From NCBI GenBank assembly GCA_963971535.1, contig OZ020589.1:82732860-82796859 (forward strand): a stretch of DNA of 64,000 bases, read 5' to 3'. This DNA is from Notolepis coatsorum. Its lineage: Eukaryota; Chordata; Actinopteri; Aulopiformes; Paralepididae. The translations under genes were made by a program, and so were the position numbers. The notes beneath the pieces are model-generated. The model was not told where the DNA came from and made no database searches. It worked only from the letters and a program-made list of their open reading frames with translations. Shown in pieces: positions 21,105 to 32,007 of the stretch (its first letter is position 1; each line of letters starts with the position of its first letter).

Positions 21105-21489
21105 AGCTACACACACGACACGCACACTGTGCACGCTCACACACGAGCAGCCACTTAACACTTTAACATGAGCGGGCACACACTCATGTCGCACACACGC
21201 ACACTTATGGCCAAAGGAAAGGACACTTTAAATTAGAATAACAGGAACAGTGTATCGCACTACCAAAGCTAACTAGCATGTCACACATGCGCTGTAAATA
21301 ACTATGTACAGATACCGAGATGTCACTCCATGTTACCTGCTATCTGTTACTGCACAATGTTGTTTCTTCTTTTGATTCTATTATATGTACCACTGTATTG
21401 CACATTGTTGCGGGCAAGACCACCCGCATTTCATTGTATACCTGTATGCCGTGACAATTAAAACTCTTGACTTGACTTGACTTGACTTG
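21105..21489 (+). repeat. Solo L2 3' UTR inserted near the end of the L2 ORF
   Basis: It repeats the L2 3' UTR at 21560-21977 almost base for base (TGTACAGATACCGAGATG, GCAAGACCACCCGCATTTC, GCCGTGACAATTAAAACTC, then the CTTGA tail). It separates RRLRTPA from LERLRLSFFPQ in the ORF, so it is a separate 5'-truncated insertion. Confidence 0.85.
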
Positions 21490-22422
21490 GAGAGGCTTAG
21501 GCTAAGCTTCTTCCCCCAGGCCATCAGAGCCTTGAACAATGAACATTGAGAGACACAGAAACTGAACTATCCACACACAAGCACACACTAGCACATACAC
21601 AACACGCACGCTGAGCACGCTCACACACTAGCAGCCACTTTAACACTCATGCCGCACACACGCACACTTATGGCCAGAGGAAAGGCCACTTAAATTAGTA
21701 TAACATCAGGAACAGTGTATTGCACTACTAAAGCTACCTAGCATGTCCTATAATTATGCTCTGTAAATACTATGTACAGATACCGAGATGGCACACCATG
21801 TACCTGTTTATTGCACTGTTGTTTTTTATTGGATTCTATTATATGTTGTACCACTGTATTTTTATTGGACTCTATTATATGTTGTACCACTGTATTGCAC
21901 ATCGTCGCGGGCAAGACCAGCCGCATTTCATTGTATACCTGTATGCCGTGACAATTAAAACTCTTGACTTGACTTGACTTGCAGCTCCTTCTCCAGCCAA
22001 GCCTCCCTGCGGTCCAACGCCACGTTAGCTTGTATCCCTTGCTGCTTCGTATTCACAGTGTTAACTTCCATGTTAGCTTGCAGCTCCTTCTCCAGCCAGG
22101 CCTGCGTGCTAGCTTGGATAGCCCGTATGTTAGCCTGGATAGCTTGGTTAGCTAACTCACTAGCCCGTGTGCTAGCCCGCATGTCCTGGGCGATCTGCAT
22201 TCCAACTTGGATGTCGGCCGGTATGCTAGCTGCCCACTGCGCCATGCTAGTCTGAATAATCTCCAGCGCCACCATTTGTACTTCTTCTGGGGTCGCTTTT
22301 CTCTCGCCTTTTCTCGTGTTCATCCCTCCTCCCCTCCTATATCCTTGAATTGTCACTTTTTTGTAATTGTAATTCTACTTCTGGTTGCTGAACTTTGTGG
22401 CAAAGATGCTAGCAGTAGCTAG

Positions 22423-23543
22423 TAGGGATGGGTATCGTTAGGATTTTATCGATACTACTACTCTTATCGATACTGCTTAATGGTTCAGTACTTTATCGAT
22501 ACTCTTATCGGTTCTTTTAAGAACAGAATCGACATTGCTTTATTATTTATACAACTTTATAAATAAGTATTATAAATAAATATAATTTATTTGTGTGGAG
22601 TGGTGGGAATAGCTGCTTCAATAATAACTTATAACAACAACAGACAAGTTAGACAACTATGTATACAAAAAAAAACGATATACACTGAATGATTAGTTGT
22701 TACCTAAAGTCCTTGGACTCCACTGTAGAGAACGGGTGCAGGCCTTTGACAACAAACTTTGTCACAGCCCTGTGACACTCGTTCACCCTATCCTGTGTCA
22801 TCCTTCCTCTAGCTGCTAGGGAGAAAGGACTTTGGGTGGTGGAGGTAGAAAGGATGTGTGGTGGCCCTGGGCTCACTGGGCTGCGACATGGTGGCTGACG
22901 CCTCAGATTGACGATCTATAAAACGTTTTTAGATTGTAGTATTTGTAGCTAAACAATTATTTTGTTTATTAGCCTATTTGTAATAATTCGTTATTAGCCT
23001 AGGCAACTCCGTATTTTGGCTTACCGACTGCAGTGGACGTGGATGCAGATGGAACACTGCGCTCAAGGCAGTCGAATACGGCGCATTTCTGGACACTAAT
23101 ATCATGTTTTGATAAATTGCTCGTATTGCCACCCTTACTGGCAAATGTTTTGTTGCACTTGTGGCAACGTGCGTTGTCGGCATCGACTCTTGTAAAGTAT
23201 ATCCATACTTTCGACCGCTTCGCTCTATCCGCCATCACGACTCAGTGCATGCAGAGGCAGAGCTGTCTGTGTGCAGCGCGCTTCAGCACGGAGACAGCAC
23301 CAAGTTAAGAAGTACCCGTATGTGTATATGAATCTCGCGAGGAGTGTGTGTAATAATGACTCTCTGCGGCTCTCTTCTCATGCAGAGACAGAGAGAGGAG
23401 AGATCATTCGCAACTTTTAAATAATAATAATTTCTCTAGAGTATCGATAGCAGTACCGATGACGTCGGAGCTTATAAATACTCCGGTCTTTTCTAATATA
23501 GTACCGGTTCCTGTTTAGAACCGGGGTCCGGGGGTCATCCCTA
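22423..23543 (-). mobile_element. hAT element with BED-finger remnant, TSD GTAGCTAG
   Basis: The termini are TAGGGATGGGTATCG and GGGGGTCATCCCTA, with duplications GTAGCTAG at 22415-22422 and 23544-23551. It keeps the first coding exon of a transposase at 22999-23238. It is the same family as the hAT at 13147. Confidence 0.93.
22999..23238 (-). pseudogene. hAT transposase N-terminus with BED zinc finger
   Basis: 79 residues starting MMADRAKRSKVW. The BED-type pattern is visible: SKVWIYFTRV, C-x2-C (CHKC), then GGNTSNLSKH. The rest of the transposase (RNase H-fold core, C-terminal dimerisation) is missing. A homologous piece is on the opposite strand at 13220-13322. Confidence 0.75.
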
Positions 23544-23630
23544 GTAGCTAGTGTGGACATTCCCAAACAATTAAATAATGCATCTATGGTGTGATTTGTA
23601 AAACAGCATTAAAAATTTATAAATCTAAAG

Positions 23631-23713
23631 ACGTGAAAAGAGGAGGTAGGGATGTGAAAAGAGGAGGGAGGGATGTGAAGAGGATGTAGGGACGTGAAAA
23701 GAGGAGGTAGGGA
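23631..23713. repeat. Minisatellite GACGTGAAAAGAGGAGGTAGGG, left part
   Basis: About four units of 20-22 bp. The array continues at 28364 after the hAT insertion. The minus strand reads as FTSLPPLFTSL repeats, which I treat as a by-product. Confidence 0.85.
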
Positions 23714-24460
23714 CAGTGAACAAAATAAGCACCCGCCAAGCGCCAAATGCGTGTAGATTTAAGGTTTGGCGAGTAAAAATGAGAGGTCTGCCCACCACCT
23801 GGCGTGTAGTTCATATCGATACTCTTATTTTGAAAATCCTGTGCGGGTCTCATTTCCGCCCCAAGCGCAGCTCCAGTCATAATATCTATGGCTCCGGCAG
23901 CTAGCAACGTTCGGTTCATATGATACTCTTATTTTGACCCTGTAGCAACTCCGCGAGTCATATGATATCCGCCCAGTCCGTGCTTCTGAAAGCAGAGCAG
24001 TGCTACACAGCAGTGCGCCTACACGACCCGAAATAAGTCTGGTGTTTTTTTTCTTCTCACAACGGGTCAAATGCATCTACATGCTTTGCACCGTCGCCAT
24101 TCCTTTATGCCCACATCGCCCGAAATTAACGTTTATGTACCATTACAATCACTACACCGTTAGCGTAAGCTAACAAGCTAATCCTGATCAGAGGCGCAGA
24201 GCCATAGAGAACAGTAGGGCTGACCTTCGAAGCTTTTTTTGGCAATCGAAGCTTCGGGGCCGAGCTTCGATTTTAATTCGAAGCTTCGAGATTTTTTTTT
24301 TTTTTTTTTTTTTTTTTCTTATGTTGTAGGACTTGTACAGCACTTTCGTAAACTTTGTTGTTTTTAAATGTGCTCTATAAATAAAGTGGGTTGGATTAAT
24401 TAATTAAGTAGCCCCTTTCGTGACTGTGACGCATCCAACAAGGTTTCACTCGGCTGTGTG

Positions 24461-24550
24461 ATTTAATTCAAGGTGGATCGCTGTTGTCGTTTGAACAACT
24501 AAAGGATTTCATGGGAACTACCAATCCCCCAAATCAAGAATGTTTAAGAT
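24461..24550 (+). pseudogene. Possible L1-type ORF2 fragment
   Basis: Thirty codons read DLIQGGSLLSFEQLKDFMG before a stop. The G-x-LLSFEQL pattern resembles a C-terminal stretch of fish L1 ORF2. It is short, so the call is tentative. Confidence 0.3.
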
Positions 24551-24889
24551 GAATGAAGTAAGATTTTGATTATTTGAAATATGGCCTGTGTAGACTAAAC
24601 TATGCACAGAATTATGTCAGTCTACAAGGTCCGGATTCTACATGGTCCGGCAATGTAGACCTTGTAGACTCCACTACAGACAGTTCATGCATTTTTAAGA
24701 AGGGCAACTTCCACAAAAAAACAAAGAACTCACCAAAACATCTCAGTAGCACCTTATCTAAATGTTATATTTCATATATGGAGATTCATATTTATTTATG
24801 TATTGCATGCATTTCTACATTTTATTTCCTATTTTGTTTATTCATCCCAGTATCTTTCTTTCTTATGTGTGGAATTCTACAAGGCGCGC

Positions 24890-25125
24890 GCACACACAGA
24901 CACACACACACACACACACACCTACACACACACACACACACACACACACTTACATTTAGTCATTTAGCTGACGCTTTTATCCAAAGCGACTTACAAGTTC
25001 TGTACGACAAGACAGCAAGAAGGGTACAACTCTATCAGCTGAGTAACAATGTTCATCAAAGTGTTGCGTGTTACAGTGTAGGTTCGTTTATTAGGACAAG
25101 TGCATGACAGTAAGGTTAGTCACGG
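24890..25125 (+). repeat. (CA)n followed by a widespread teleost repeat
   Basis: CA-rich microsatellite at 24890-24949, then TTACATTTAGTCATTTAGC and ACGCTTTTATCCAAAGCGAC, a motif scattered through teleost genomes. I do not assign its class. Confidence 0.65.
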
Positions 25126-25246
25126 TTAGATTTTATTTTATTTTATTTATTTTTTTTGATCATTTCAGATAATGGTTGAAGAAGTGAGTCTTTAGTCGAC
25201 GGCGAAAGATTGGACGGGATTCGGCTGTCCTAACTAGGATGGGTAG

Positions 25247-25248
<2 letters not shown>

Positions 25249-25313
<65 letters not shown>
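25249..25313. repeat. (CA)n microsatellite
   Basis: About 32 uninterrupted CA units. Confidence 0.97.
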
Positions 25314-25318
<5 letters not shown>

Positions 25319-25350
25319 TTTTTTTTTGAAAAAATTTCTTTTTGAAAAAC

Positions 25351-25383
<33 letters not shown>

Positions 25384-25445
25384 AACTTCGATTTTTTTTT
25401 AATGTTCGAAGCTTGTGCCATCGAACGAAGCTTCGAAGTATTTAA

Positions 25446-26397
25446 CACTTTGGTTGCCTAAGGTTAAATTAATGATATACCATAGATTGCCAGCGCTATT
25501 TGTCTATGGAGAAAGTCCCCTTCTTTGCAGGGCTATAACTTTTTAAATTCTATTGCTACATTGCCATTATTAGGGCCCATTCAAAGTCCTATATGTATTG
25601 TTCATTGTGTAGCAACGTTAAACTTTTTCATTCACATATTCATAGTAAAGTATGGTCTAATGTATAAGTATGTTTTCATCTCTTTCTGCAGCTTTCTCCA
25701 GAACGTGATATATAGCCCCAAATGCATTATATTGATGATGAAATACAGTTTGATGGCAATCAGCGCGATATAAAAAATTCCAACTAGACGTACTTCTAGA
25801 AGTTACTACACGTCATCTGATGTTGACCGGATGGGCGAGGGGGCGTTTATAATTCCGTGGGCAGCGTTATACCAATCATCTAATGTGGGTCAAATGTTGA
25901 TAATATCAGTTATTATCGAAGACGGTAACGTTACACGCTGAAACTCACCCCAGTCTCCGCGCGCCGTTGGGCGATCATCGTCGAGTAGAAATTTTATCAT
26001 TATGGGATATATTATTACCCGGTCCATCTCCAGCTTGTATAATGGTACATACGTCCAAATCATGTTGTTTATCGAGTTATTGGCAATCGATCGCTATGTA
26101 GAGTGACGAGCTAGAGTCACGGGACATTTACCGAGTGGCCGGAAGCAATACGGACGTCTAGCAAAACCTCTAGTGCGCTTCCTGTTAAGCGCTTGCGCCG
26201 ATCGGCCACCAGATGGCGCTCCTGAACCGCCAGAGAGCTCAGTGGGTCCTGCTGGTGAATCTCAGGCCAGCGGAGGGACATTATGAATCCGATCGCAGAT
26301 TTTTGAAATATTGATATAAAGACGACGTACAGCGTCCCCCGGCAACTTTAGCATGGCCAGCAAAGACGTCTAAAGACGCCCCCTGGCAGTCAAAGTG
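25446..26397. mobile_element. TTAA-type (piggyBac-like) element
   Basis: The ends are CACTTTGGTTGCC and GGCAGTCAAAGTG, flanked by TTAA at 25442-25445 and 26398-26401. The related hAT at 30917-31298 has the uncut TTTTAACACAGCC site, which confirms the boundaries. The element shares an internal block with 51783-52717 in reverse. Confidence 0.85.
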
Positions 26398-27214
26398 TTA
26401 AGACAGCCCTAGAGAACAGCAGACACAGTGTGGACTTGGGAAATGGAAATGGGGGGGCACTCTCCCCTTCCCTGTGTGTGTGCATGTGTGTGTTTGGAAA
26501 GACGATGAAGTCACTAGTCAGGACTCAGGACAGGAGTATAAATATAGTAAACTGAGGATTACTGAGGATGGACAGATAATGTTGATATTCAAATATAAAA
26601 AAGTTTCGAGAGGAGTGGAAGTTTGAAGACGGACTACAATATGATGCGGGGGTGGTGAGTTGAAACAGTGTGTGTGTGTGTGTGTGTCCCGACCCCACTT
26701 CTATGTTTCAATAAATTATTTGCATTTAAAACTATTAACGCTGACTCATTCCTTCAGTCCACTCAAAATTATGCTAATATTCCTTATGTTGTTTATGATA
26801 TTAATTGAAAATAGCATATGAGCGTATTACAGGGTTAGAAATTAACATTTTTTTTCAAGGGCTTTTTTTGCCCCCCTTAATTGATTTTCGGGGGCTTTTT
26901 TTTGTATTTCGGGGGCACTGAATTTTTATGATGAAAATTAACATAAGGATTATAAAACATTGTTGACACTTTTTTTTACAGTCTTCGTCCCTATGTTTGA
27001 TAATGTAATGTTAATGTCTCCATATATAGGGCTCTACGCTAACCTTTTTCCCAAGGAGCACATGTGCTCCTAAATAAAATGTTAATAAATAAAATCTAAA
27101 TAAAAATTTAGGAGCACACAAAGAAATTTAGGAGCACAGTGAAAATTGTTCAAGTAACAGAGTTTATTAACTATTTATCTCATGCATTATTATACTGTGC
27201 GTGTGCACACTATG

Positions 27215-27349
27215 AATTGAAAATGGGGGACCCTGATGTAAACAAGACGAAAGTCTTTCTCTGGTCTGCATCCCCTTAACTTGTGTGTATTGAGCTGTAC
27301 TGTATTGTACCCATTCTGCAATCTGTTAATAAAGTTTTCAATCAATCAA
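27215..27349 (+). repeat. LINE 3' tail, copy 2
   Basis: Same blocks as 7472-7612, ending TTAATAAAGTTTTCAATCAATCAAA. Confidence 0.75.
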
Positions 27350-27676
27350 ACGCAAAGGATATCGGTTGTCAAGCTGCTTTTGTATGTTGTAGTGTTGTTA
27401 TGATACCAACATTTTGACTTTGATACAGATAGGAAAGGTAATGGAATATATTATTAGATGACAGAACATTGAAAATTCTTTATACAATTATTTAATTCAT
27501 TATGAAATAGAAATTCCGTTTTTGGGTGGAACGTTTGTTGCAAGGAGGGAGGAGGCGGGGACCGCTGCGTGTTACACACAACACGGAGAAATGGTCTAGC
27601 TGCTTCGGTGCGTCGTTAACGTTAACGTCGGAAGAAATTCCCCACTAAGCCCTAAATTCAGAGCAGAGCAGTATCC

Positions 27677-27790
27677 TAATGACTTTTATGCTTCAGTCGA
27701 TAAGGTGTTTTGCGAATTCTGTCAACATACCGTGGGGACTGGACCCGCAAAAACACGTGCGAATATCACTTCAAAAGCCATGTCAGCCGG
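27677..27790 (+). pseudogene. Possible hAT / CGGBP1-like zinc-finger remnant
   Basis: One frame reads DKVFCEFCQHTV, and after a one-base shift a neighbouring frame reads TRKNTCEYHFKSH, together giving a C-x2-C...H-x3-5-H arrangement like the BED-type finger of CGGBP1 and related hAT proteins. The frameshift and the short length keep this tentative. Confidence 0.4.
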
Positions 27791-28363
27791 ATTCCTCTCT
27801 TTCTCCTCGTCTCTCTTTTGCTCAAAATAAAAATGAATGGGCTTCATGGCTGGCTGATTTTTTTGCGTTGTCTGATTCTGAATGTATAACTTGCCTAAGC
27901 CGGTAACGTGACTTTGTTTTCGGGCGCTACTGTGATTGGACGTTTATGCGCCTTGTGTAATGTGGGACTATTATAACAGCGGAGCTGTTTTGTAATCGTC
28001 ACTCGTCTCGAGTAAATGATTTTTCCGGGTGGCGCGCACACACATATTATTAGGGCCAAATACAAGGGAAATGCTCGCACTGTAGATCATATATATAATT
28101 ATATATATAATTAGTAAACTGTCGGGGGCATTTTCTGCCCCCCTTAACTGATATTCGGGGGCATTTTGTCCATTTTCAAGGGCATTTTGCCCCGAGCCCC
28201 CGTTAATTTCGAACCCTGGCGTATTATATAGTAATAATAACACATGGTGATATACTAAAAAGCTATTTATAATTTTTGGCTGGTAAAAAATCTGCCTGGC
28301 TGGTGGTTTTTTAAATCTACCAGCCAAATGGCTGGTAAGTCAAAAAGTTAAGTTTGTTCCCTG

Positions 28364-28556
28364 CGTAGGGATGTGAAAAGAGGTAGGGACGTGAAAAGAG
28401 GAGGTAGGGATGTGAAAAGAGGTAGGGACGTGAAAAGATGATGTAAGGATGTGAAAAGAGGAGGGGTAGGTATGTGAAAAGAGGTAGGGACGTGAAAAGA
28501 TGATGTGAAAGGATGAGGTAGGGATGTGAAAAGATGAGGTAGGGACGTGAAAAGCA
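28364..28556. repeat. Minisatellite GATGTGAAAAGAGGTAGG, right part
   Basis: About ten units of 17-23 bp alternating GATGTG/GACGTG. It is the same array as 23631-23713, divided by the 4.65-kb hAT. Confidence 0.88.
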
Positions 28557-28604
28557 AAGATATGGAAATCCCCCCGGCAAATCACACCCTGAATATGTTC
28601 TATA

Positions 28605-28880
28605 TAGTGATGCACCGATGTGAAAATTCTGGCCGATACCAATATTTACCGATGTCGATATCTCTGTATAGAAAACCCTTTTTTTATGATAATCAAATAA
28701 AGAGCAATAACTTATTTTCAGAAATGACTGATATTTTAAAACTATTTAAGACCAAAACATGTAAAAAAAAAAATCAAATTTCTTTTTAAATATCGGCCCA
28801 TATCTATCTATCTTGATATCGGACCGATACCGATGTGGAAAAAAAAACGGCCATATCGGCCGATATATCGTGCATCACTA
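28605..28880. mobile_element. Short hAT (276 bp), TSD GTTCTATA/GTCCTATA
   Basis: The termini are TAGTGATGCACCGATG and CGTGCATCACTA. The duplications (28597-28604 and 28881-28888) differ at one base. Subterminal GGCCGATA motifs. Non-coding. Confidence 0.87.
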
Positions 28881-28888
28881 GTCCTATA

Positions 28889-29674
28889 TGTACAGAACTG
28901 CTTAGTTAGCTCATTATTGTAATAAAGATAAAGAAAAAGCGGCTTGTGAAGAAATGGAACATACAATTTTATGGACGAAGGCTAATATATCTCTTTCTAA
29001 ATACTGTCACGTGTCACAAGTGGAATTACAAAAGCGGCAAGTTAGCACTGTCCTTGTTACCTAGAAACACAAGGTTAATAGGGCCTAAAAAATTGTTTGT
29101 TTCCGGTTGCCGACCGACCCTGCCGATTTAGGTGCGACCCAATATATTTTATGAGTAAATAAAAAAAAATCAATTTTTATTTTTTATTTTTTTTAATAAA
29201 GTTTCATAGAAATCTTAGTCAAACCTTTAGTATTATGGATATTAAACATGCTGGCAGAGTACATGCATCCATGTTGTTGTGAACATTTTAATTAAATAAA
29301 GGAATTCCCTATCCATAGTCGCCGTGGGAAAGAATAAAATAAAATAAATTCCCTACCTACCCATGACCTTAACTGACAACCAACAGGAAACAAACAATAT
29401 TTTTTGTTATGCCTAGGCCTAACTCACAAAAATGTACAGTAGGCCTGAAGTAATGAAAACCCCAATGCTAGACAGTCCCAAGATACTAACCTCATAGAAT
29501 TTCTCACTCCTCTCATGGTTGACCGTGTGACTCGTGACCATGTCAACACACACCACAGTGTATAGCATGCTGCTCACACGCTTCTGCCAGGCATACTGAT
29601 TTGCATATCCATATACTATATTTGAGTGATTTATAGACCAAGGCTTTGTACCTGTTGTTGCTAATGCTACTGAT
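28889..29674. other. No gene; one unplaced repeat end
   Basis: A GGGCCTAAAAAATTGTTTGT motif at about 29072 looks like a DNA-transposon end, but I found no partner. The rest is AT-rich with no coding signal. Confidence 0.45.
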
Positions 29675-30082
29675 TAGGGCTGCAACGTTTAGTCGACATA
29701 ATCGACGACGTTGATTATAAAAAATCGTCGACGAGGAATTGTTGCGTCGATTAGTCATTAAAAAATAAAAATTATTATAATTTTTTTTAAATTTATTTTT
29801 GCACTACCTATCTTTGTGAAAGTGGCTTCTCAGCTCTGGTCCAGCCAGCTGAAGACTTCTTAGCTTAACATAACAGACCGACAGTAAGTTTGGGGGAACT
29901 AATGGGATAACTGGGGATGTTGTTTGGTCCTGACAAGAGTCTCAAAGCAACTCTGAGGTCATGCTCAAAAAATGTTTTTTTTTTTTTTTTTTTTTATATG
30001 ATTGTTTTTCGATTAGTCGACTAATCGAAAAAATAATCGACAGATTAGTCGACTACCAAAATAGTCATTAGTTGCAGCCCTA
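29675..30082. mobile_element. hAT element (408 bp), TSD CTACTGAT/CTACTGGT
   Basis: The termini are TAGGGCTGCAACG and GTTGCAGCCCTA. The duplications at 29667-29674 and 30083-30090 differ at one base. It is the same family as 9044-10401 but without the nested hAT, so it serves as the empty version. Confidence 0.9.
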
Positions 30083-30090
30083 CTACTGGT

Positions 30091-30428
30091 GAACACTGCA
30101 GATATCAAAACGTTTATTTTTTATTTTTTTAAACTACATACAGTATGGATGTTAATTGTTAATTGGTGGACATATTAACTGAGCCAGATCAGACATTGCT
30201 GGTCCCCGGCTGTAATATGTAACGCTATGCTCTGCTAGCTACATATCGGAGCCAAATGAACGTATAGTGAGATGAAGTTAAGATCCCTCATGTCATTTCA
30301 TTTTACTTACTCCGATGAATTCTATGAATGGTTTCAACTTGACAACATAAACATTCTAAATAGACCAACGTTTATTTCCTGTTGCTAACATCACAGCTAA
30401 CAGGAAATAAATTGGTTCAAGCTGTCCC
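30091..30428. other. No feature recognised
   Basis: AT-rich sequence without coding or repeat signal that I can support. Confidence 0.4.
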
Positions 30429-30436
30429 CTTAGCAG

Positions 30437-31570
30437 CAGGGACGTGCACAGGACTTTAGAGGGGCAGGTGCTCAAAGGCTGAAAAGGGCACTATACCTGT
30501 GTGTTTTAACCGAGCATGCGTAGCGCGTGAGCCCGATTTTTAAGGGCCCTTCTCGGGCGGGGTGGCCCCCTTTTTATGCTTTTTGGGGGGTTTTGGTGAT
30601 CAAATATTGAACTATAATAATCTGTGCAGGAGCTCACTTATCTTTGAAATACACTTTTATCACTGACTTAAAAGGCCCATACATCTCCATAAATGTTCAG
30701 GGGGGAGGGAATAAGTGCTTACCCTACAGACCCCAAGAAGTGCTGTATATTCTGTATTGTTTAATATAAATGCATTTTTTATTCCAATCCCGATTTGTAT
30801 TTGAGATTCCCAAATCCAATCGGACTTGACTTCTTCGTGTACCTCAATGAGTGTAATACCAGCATTCAACTGTATGCGCCACAGCGGTTTCTATCATCAT
30901 CATCATCACCACCCACTAGGGCTGACCTTCGAATATTCTTTTGGAATTCGAAGCTTCGAGATAAAAAAAATTTGGGACTTGTGGGACTTGTACAGCACTT
31001 TGTCCAACTTTGTCAGTGCTGTAAAGTTTAAACCTTTTTAAATCTTAGACAAACAAAATACTTTGCTTTCATAAAATATTGTAAGCCGTCATTTGAGGCT
31101 TTATAAAAGCAGCACAATGAACAAAAATCTGTCAGTGCCGAGTCCGACCTCATCTTAAATAACAAACAGCATTGCTTGTTGTAGTTAACAAAGAGAGGCA
31201 GAGTTGATTATTATTATTATTTATTATATTTAATCAAATTTTATTTTCATATTCGAATCCCATGCGAACGAAGCTTCGAAGTATTTTAACACAGCCTACC
31301 ACCACCCATGCTATGCATAAAATATATAGGTCCGTGGAGAGGCACGCTGAGGAGGCAGTGCAAACTGCAATGGAATATGGGCCATCTCTTTCTTTACCTA
31401 ATGTTTTGATTATATCCTGACATTTTTCAGTTGGAAGGGCAGTCTATATGCGTAACGGAAATTATTTTTATAAAAAAGAAGAAATTCTTATATTTTTTAA
31501 GGGCACTTTTTTATGAGGCTCAAAAGGGCAGGTGGTCAAGCACCCCTTGGGCTCTGTGTGCACGTGCCTG
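30437..31570. mobile_element. hAT element, TSD CTTAGCAG/CTTGGCAG
   Basis: The termini are CAGGGACGTGCACA and TGTGCACGTGCCTG. The duplications at 30429-30436 and 31571-31578 differ at one base. Subterminal GGGCAGGTG repeats at both ends. Contains the hAT at 30917. Confidence 0.88.
30917..31298. mobile_element. Short hAT of the 24215 family
   Basis: The termini are TAGGGCTGACC and ACAGCCTA, with CGAAGCTTCGAA palindromes near each end. The flanks are CACC-rich on both sides, so the 8-bp duplication cannot be fixed exactly. It preserves the TTTTAAC site used by the TTAA element in the larger copy. Confidence 0.8.
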
Positions 31571-31578
31571 CTTGGCAG

Positions 31579-32007
31579 TCTATATTACCAAAACATAAAA
31601 TTCAAACACTCACCCTAAAGTTGTTTGACGAAGAGTCTGTCTGCTATCTGGTCGCTGACATCTTGAATCCAATCAAGTTGTGTTTGTGGCAGCGCTCAGA
31701 AAGGCAGACTCTCTGTTGAAGTTGGATCATTTCAACAACTTCAGGGTGAATGTTTGACAAACAAGTGGCCCACATATTTTCAGTAGGTGCCCAGTGATGT
31801 GCAGTGCACTATAGCTATAGCACTGAAAAGATGATAGCCACGACTCAAAACATAAACCCTAAAATTAAGAGACAGTGAGGAGGAATACATGATGATGACA
31901 CATGTGAAAGAGTGATGGAATCAAACGCACTTGGAAGAAAAACATGTCTGGAGTGAGAAGACGCAATGCTGTGTGGTGGTGTTGAATGACAAGAAAGGAG
32001 AAAGGGA
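31579..32007. other. No gene supported
   Basis: A GGGTGAGTGTTTG donor-like sequence on the minus strand at about 31594-31606 has no open exon behind it. Nothing else is seen. Confidence 0.4.

Larger units (their letters stand above)
17595..21545 (+). pseudogene. L2 LINE ORF2 (linker, RT, thumb)
   Basis: Read in pieces: FPNQKPWVDSTIRAAL (17650), TRGLWRGLKTITDYK (18590), [36 protein letters not shown], motif [13 protein letters not shown] (about 19250), [19 protein letters not shown], motif [12 protein letters not shown] (19510), then KYLGVHISEDLTWSTHID and the C-terminus RLRLSFFPQAIRALNNEH (21490-21545). Damage: a frame change in a G-rich tract at 18771-18810, and a TGA at 19364 where CGA (Arg) is expected, a CpG-type transition. 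Otherwise the frame holds from 18716 to about 20052. Confidence 0.93.
13126..21977 (+). mobile_element. L2-type LINE, 5'-truncated, carrying three hATs
   Basis: It starts at CAACGCTGATACCG inside the endonuclease-RT linker and ends with a (CTTGA)n tail. The flanks share CTTGCAG (13119-13125 and 21978-21984). The LINE is split at 13147-17586, 17832-18570 and 20055-21023 by hATs, and near its end by a second copy of its own 3' UTR. Confidence 0.9.
12649..22323 (-). pseudogene. Uncharacterised ORF with 33-residue repeats, split by an L2 LINE
   Basis: The N-terminal part is 22323-21985 (113 codons, ATG at 22323; starts MNTRKGERKATPEEVQ). The C-terminal part is 13125-12649. The two join in frame when the L2 insertion (13126-21977) and one copy of its CTTGCAG duplication are removed. 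The joined protein would be about 270 residues. A helical, Ala/Gln-rich N-terminus leads into about 3.6 tandem units of 33 residues (ELQANMEVN...QGIQANVALD...EAWLEK), which can be read as three 11-mers. This resembles amphipathic or coiled-coil repeats. The C-terminus is Arg/Gly/Pro-rich and lies in a minisatellite. AATAAA follows the stop on the minus strand near 12645. I do not recognise the family; it could be a host gene, a retrocopy or a transposon Gag-like protein. Confidence 0.6.
24215..26411. mobile_element. hAT element, TSD GAGAACAG
   Basis: The termini are TAGGGCTGACC and GACAGCCCTA, with duplications GAGAACAG at 24207-24214 and 26412-26419. A short copy is at 30917-31298. The interior has gained CA repeats, a widespread teleost repeat and a TTAA element. 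The CGAAGCTTCGAA palindromes at both ends are family marks. Confidence 0.9.
26830..28218. mobile_element. hAT element, TSD GCGTATTA
   Basis: The termini are CAGGGTTAGAAATTAAC and GTTAATTTCGAACCCTG, with duplications GCGTATTA at 26822-26829 and 28219-28226. Subterminal GGGGGC(A/T)TTTT motifs occur at both ends. It contains a LINE 3' tail (27215-27349) and a zinc-finger remnant. Confidence 0.93.
23714..28363. mobile_element. hAT element inside a minisatellite, TSD (G/C)GTAGGGA
   Basis: The termini are CAGTGAACAAAATAAGC and AAGTTTGTTCCCTG, with duplications GGTAGGGA (23706-23713) and CGTAGGGA (28364-28371). A second copy of the family is at 35449-37634. It is expanded by the hATs at 24215-26411 and 26830-28218. 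Confidence 0.88.

Noticed and set aside
13147-23543. One 10.4-kb hAT from TAGGGATGCCC at 13147 to GGGTCATCCCTA at 23543
   Set aside because: The flanks do not match as a duplication. Each end pairs better with its own partner: 13147/17586 with GTTGTGAG and 22423/23543 with GTAGCTAG.
24574-25107. A 177-codon plus frame at 24.6-25.1 kb
   Set aside because: It runs through a CA microsatellite and a dispersed repeat, so it is not a gene.
23631-28556. CRISPR-like array in the repeated GTGAAAAGAGG blocks
   Set aside because: Units are contiguous without unique spacers, in a eukaryotic repeat context.
28340-28642. Phe/Pro/His-rich repeat frames on minus
   Set aside because: By-product of the GATGTGAAAAGAGG minisatellite; several frames stay open at once.
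31590-31740. A host exon with a GTGAGT donor on minus
   Set aside because: No open frame of useful length upstream and no acceptor pairing found.
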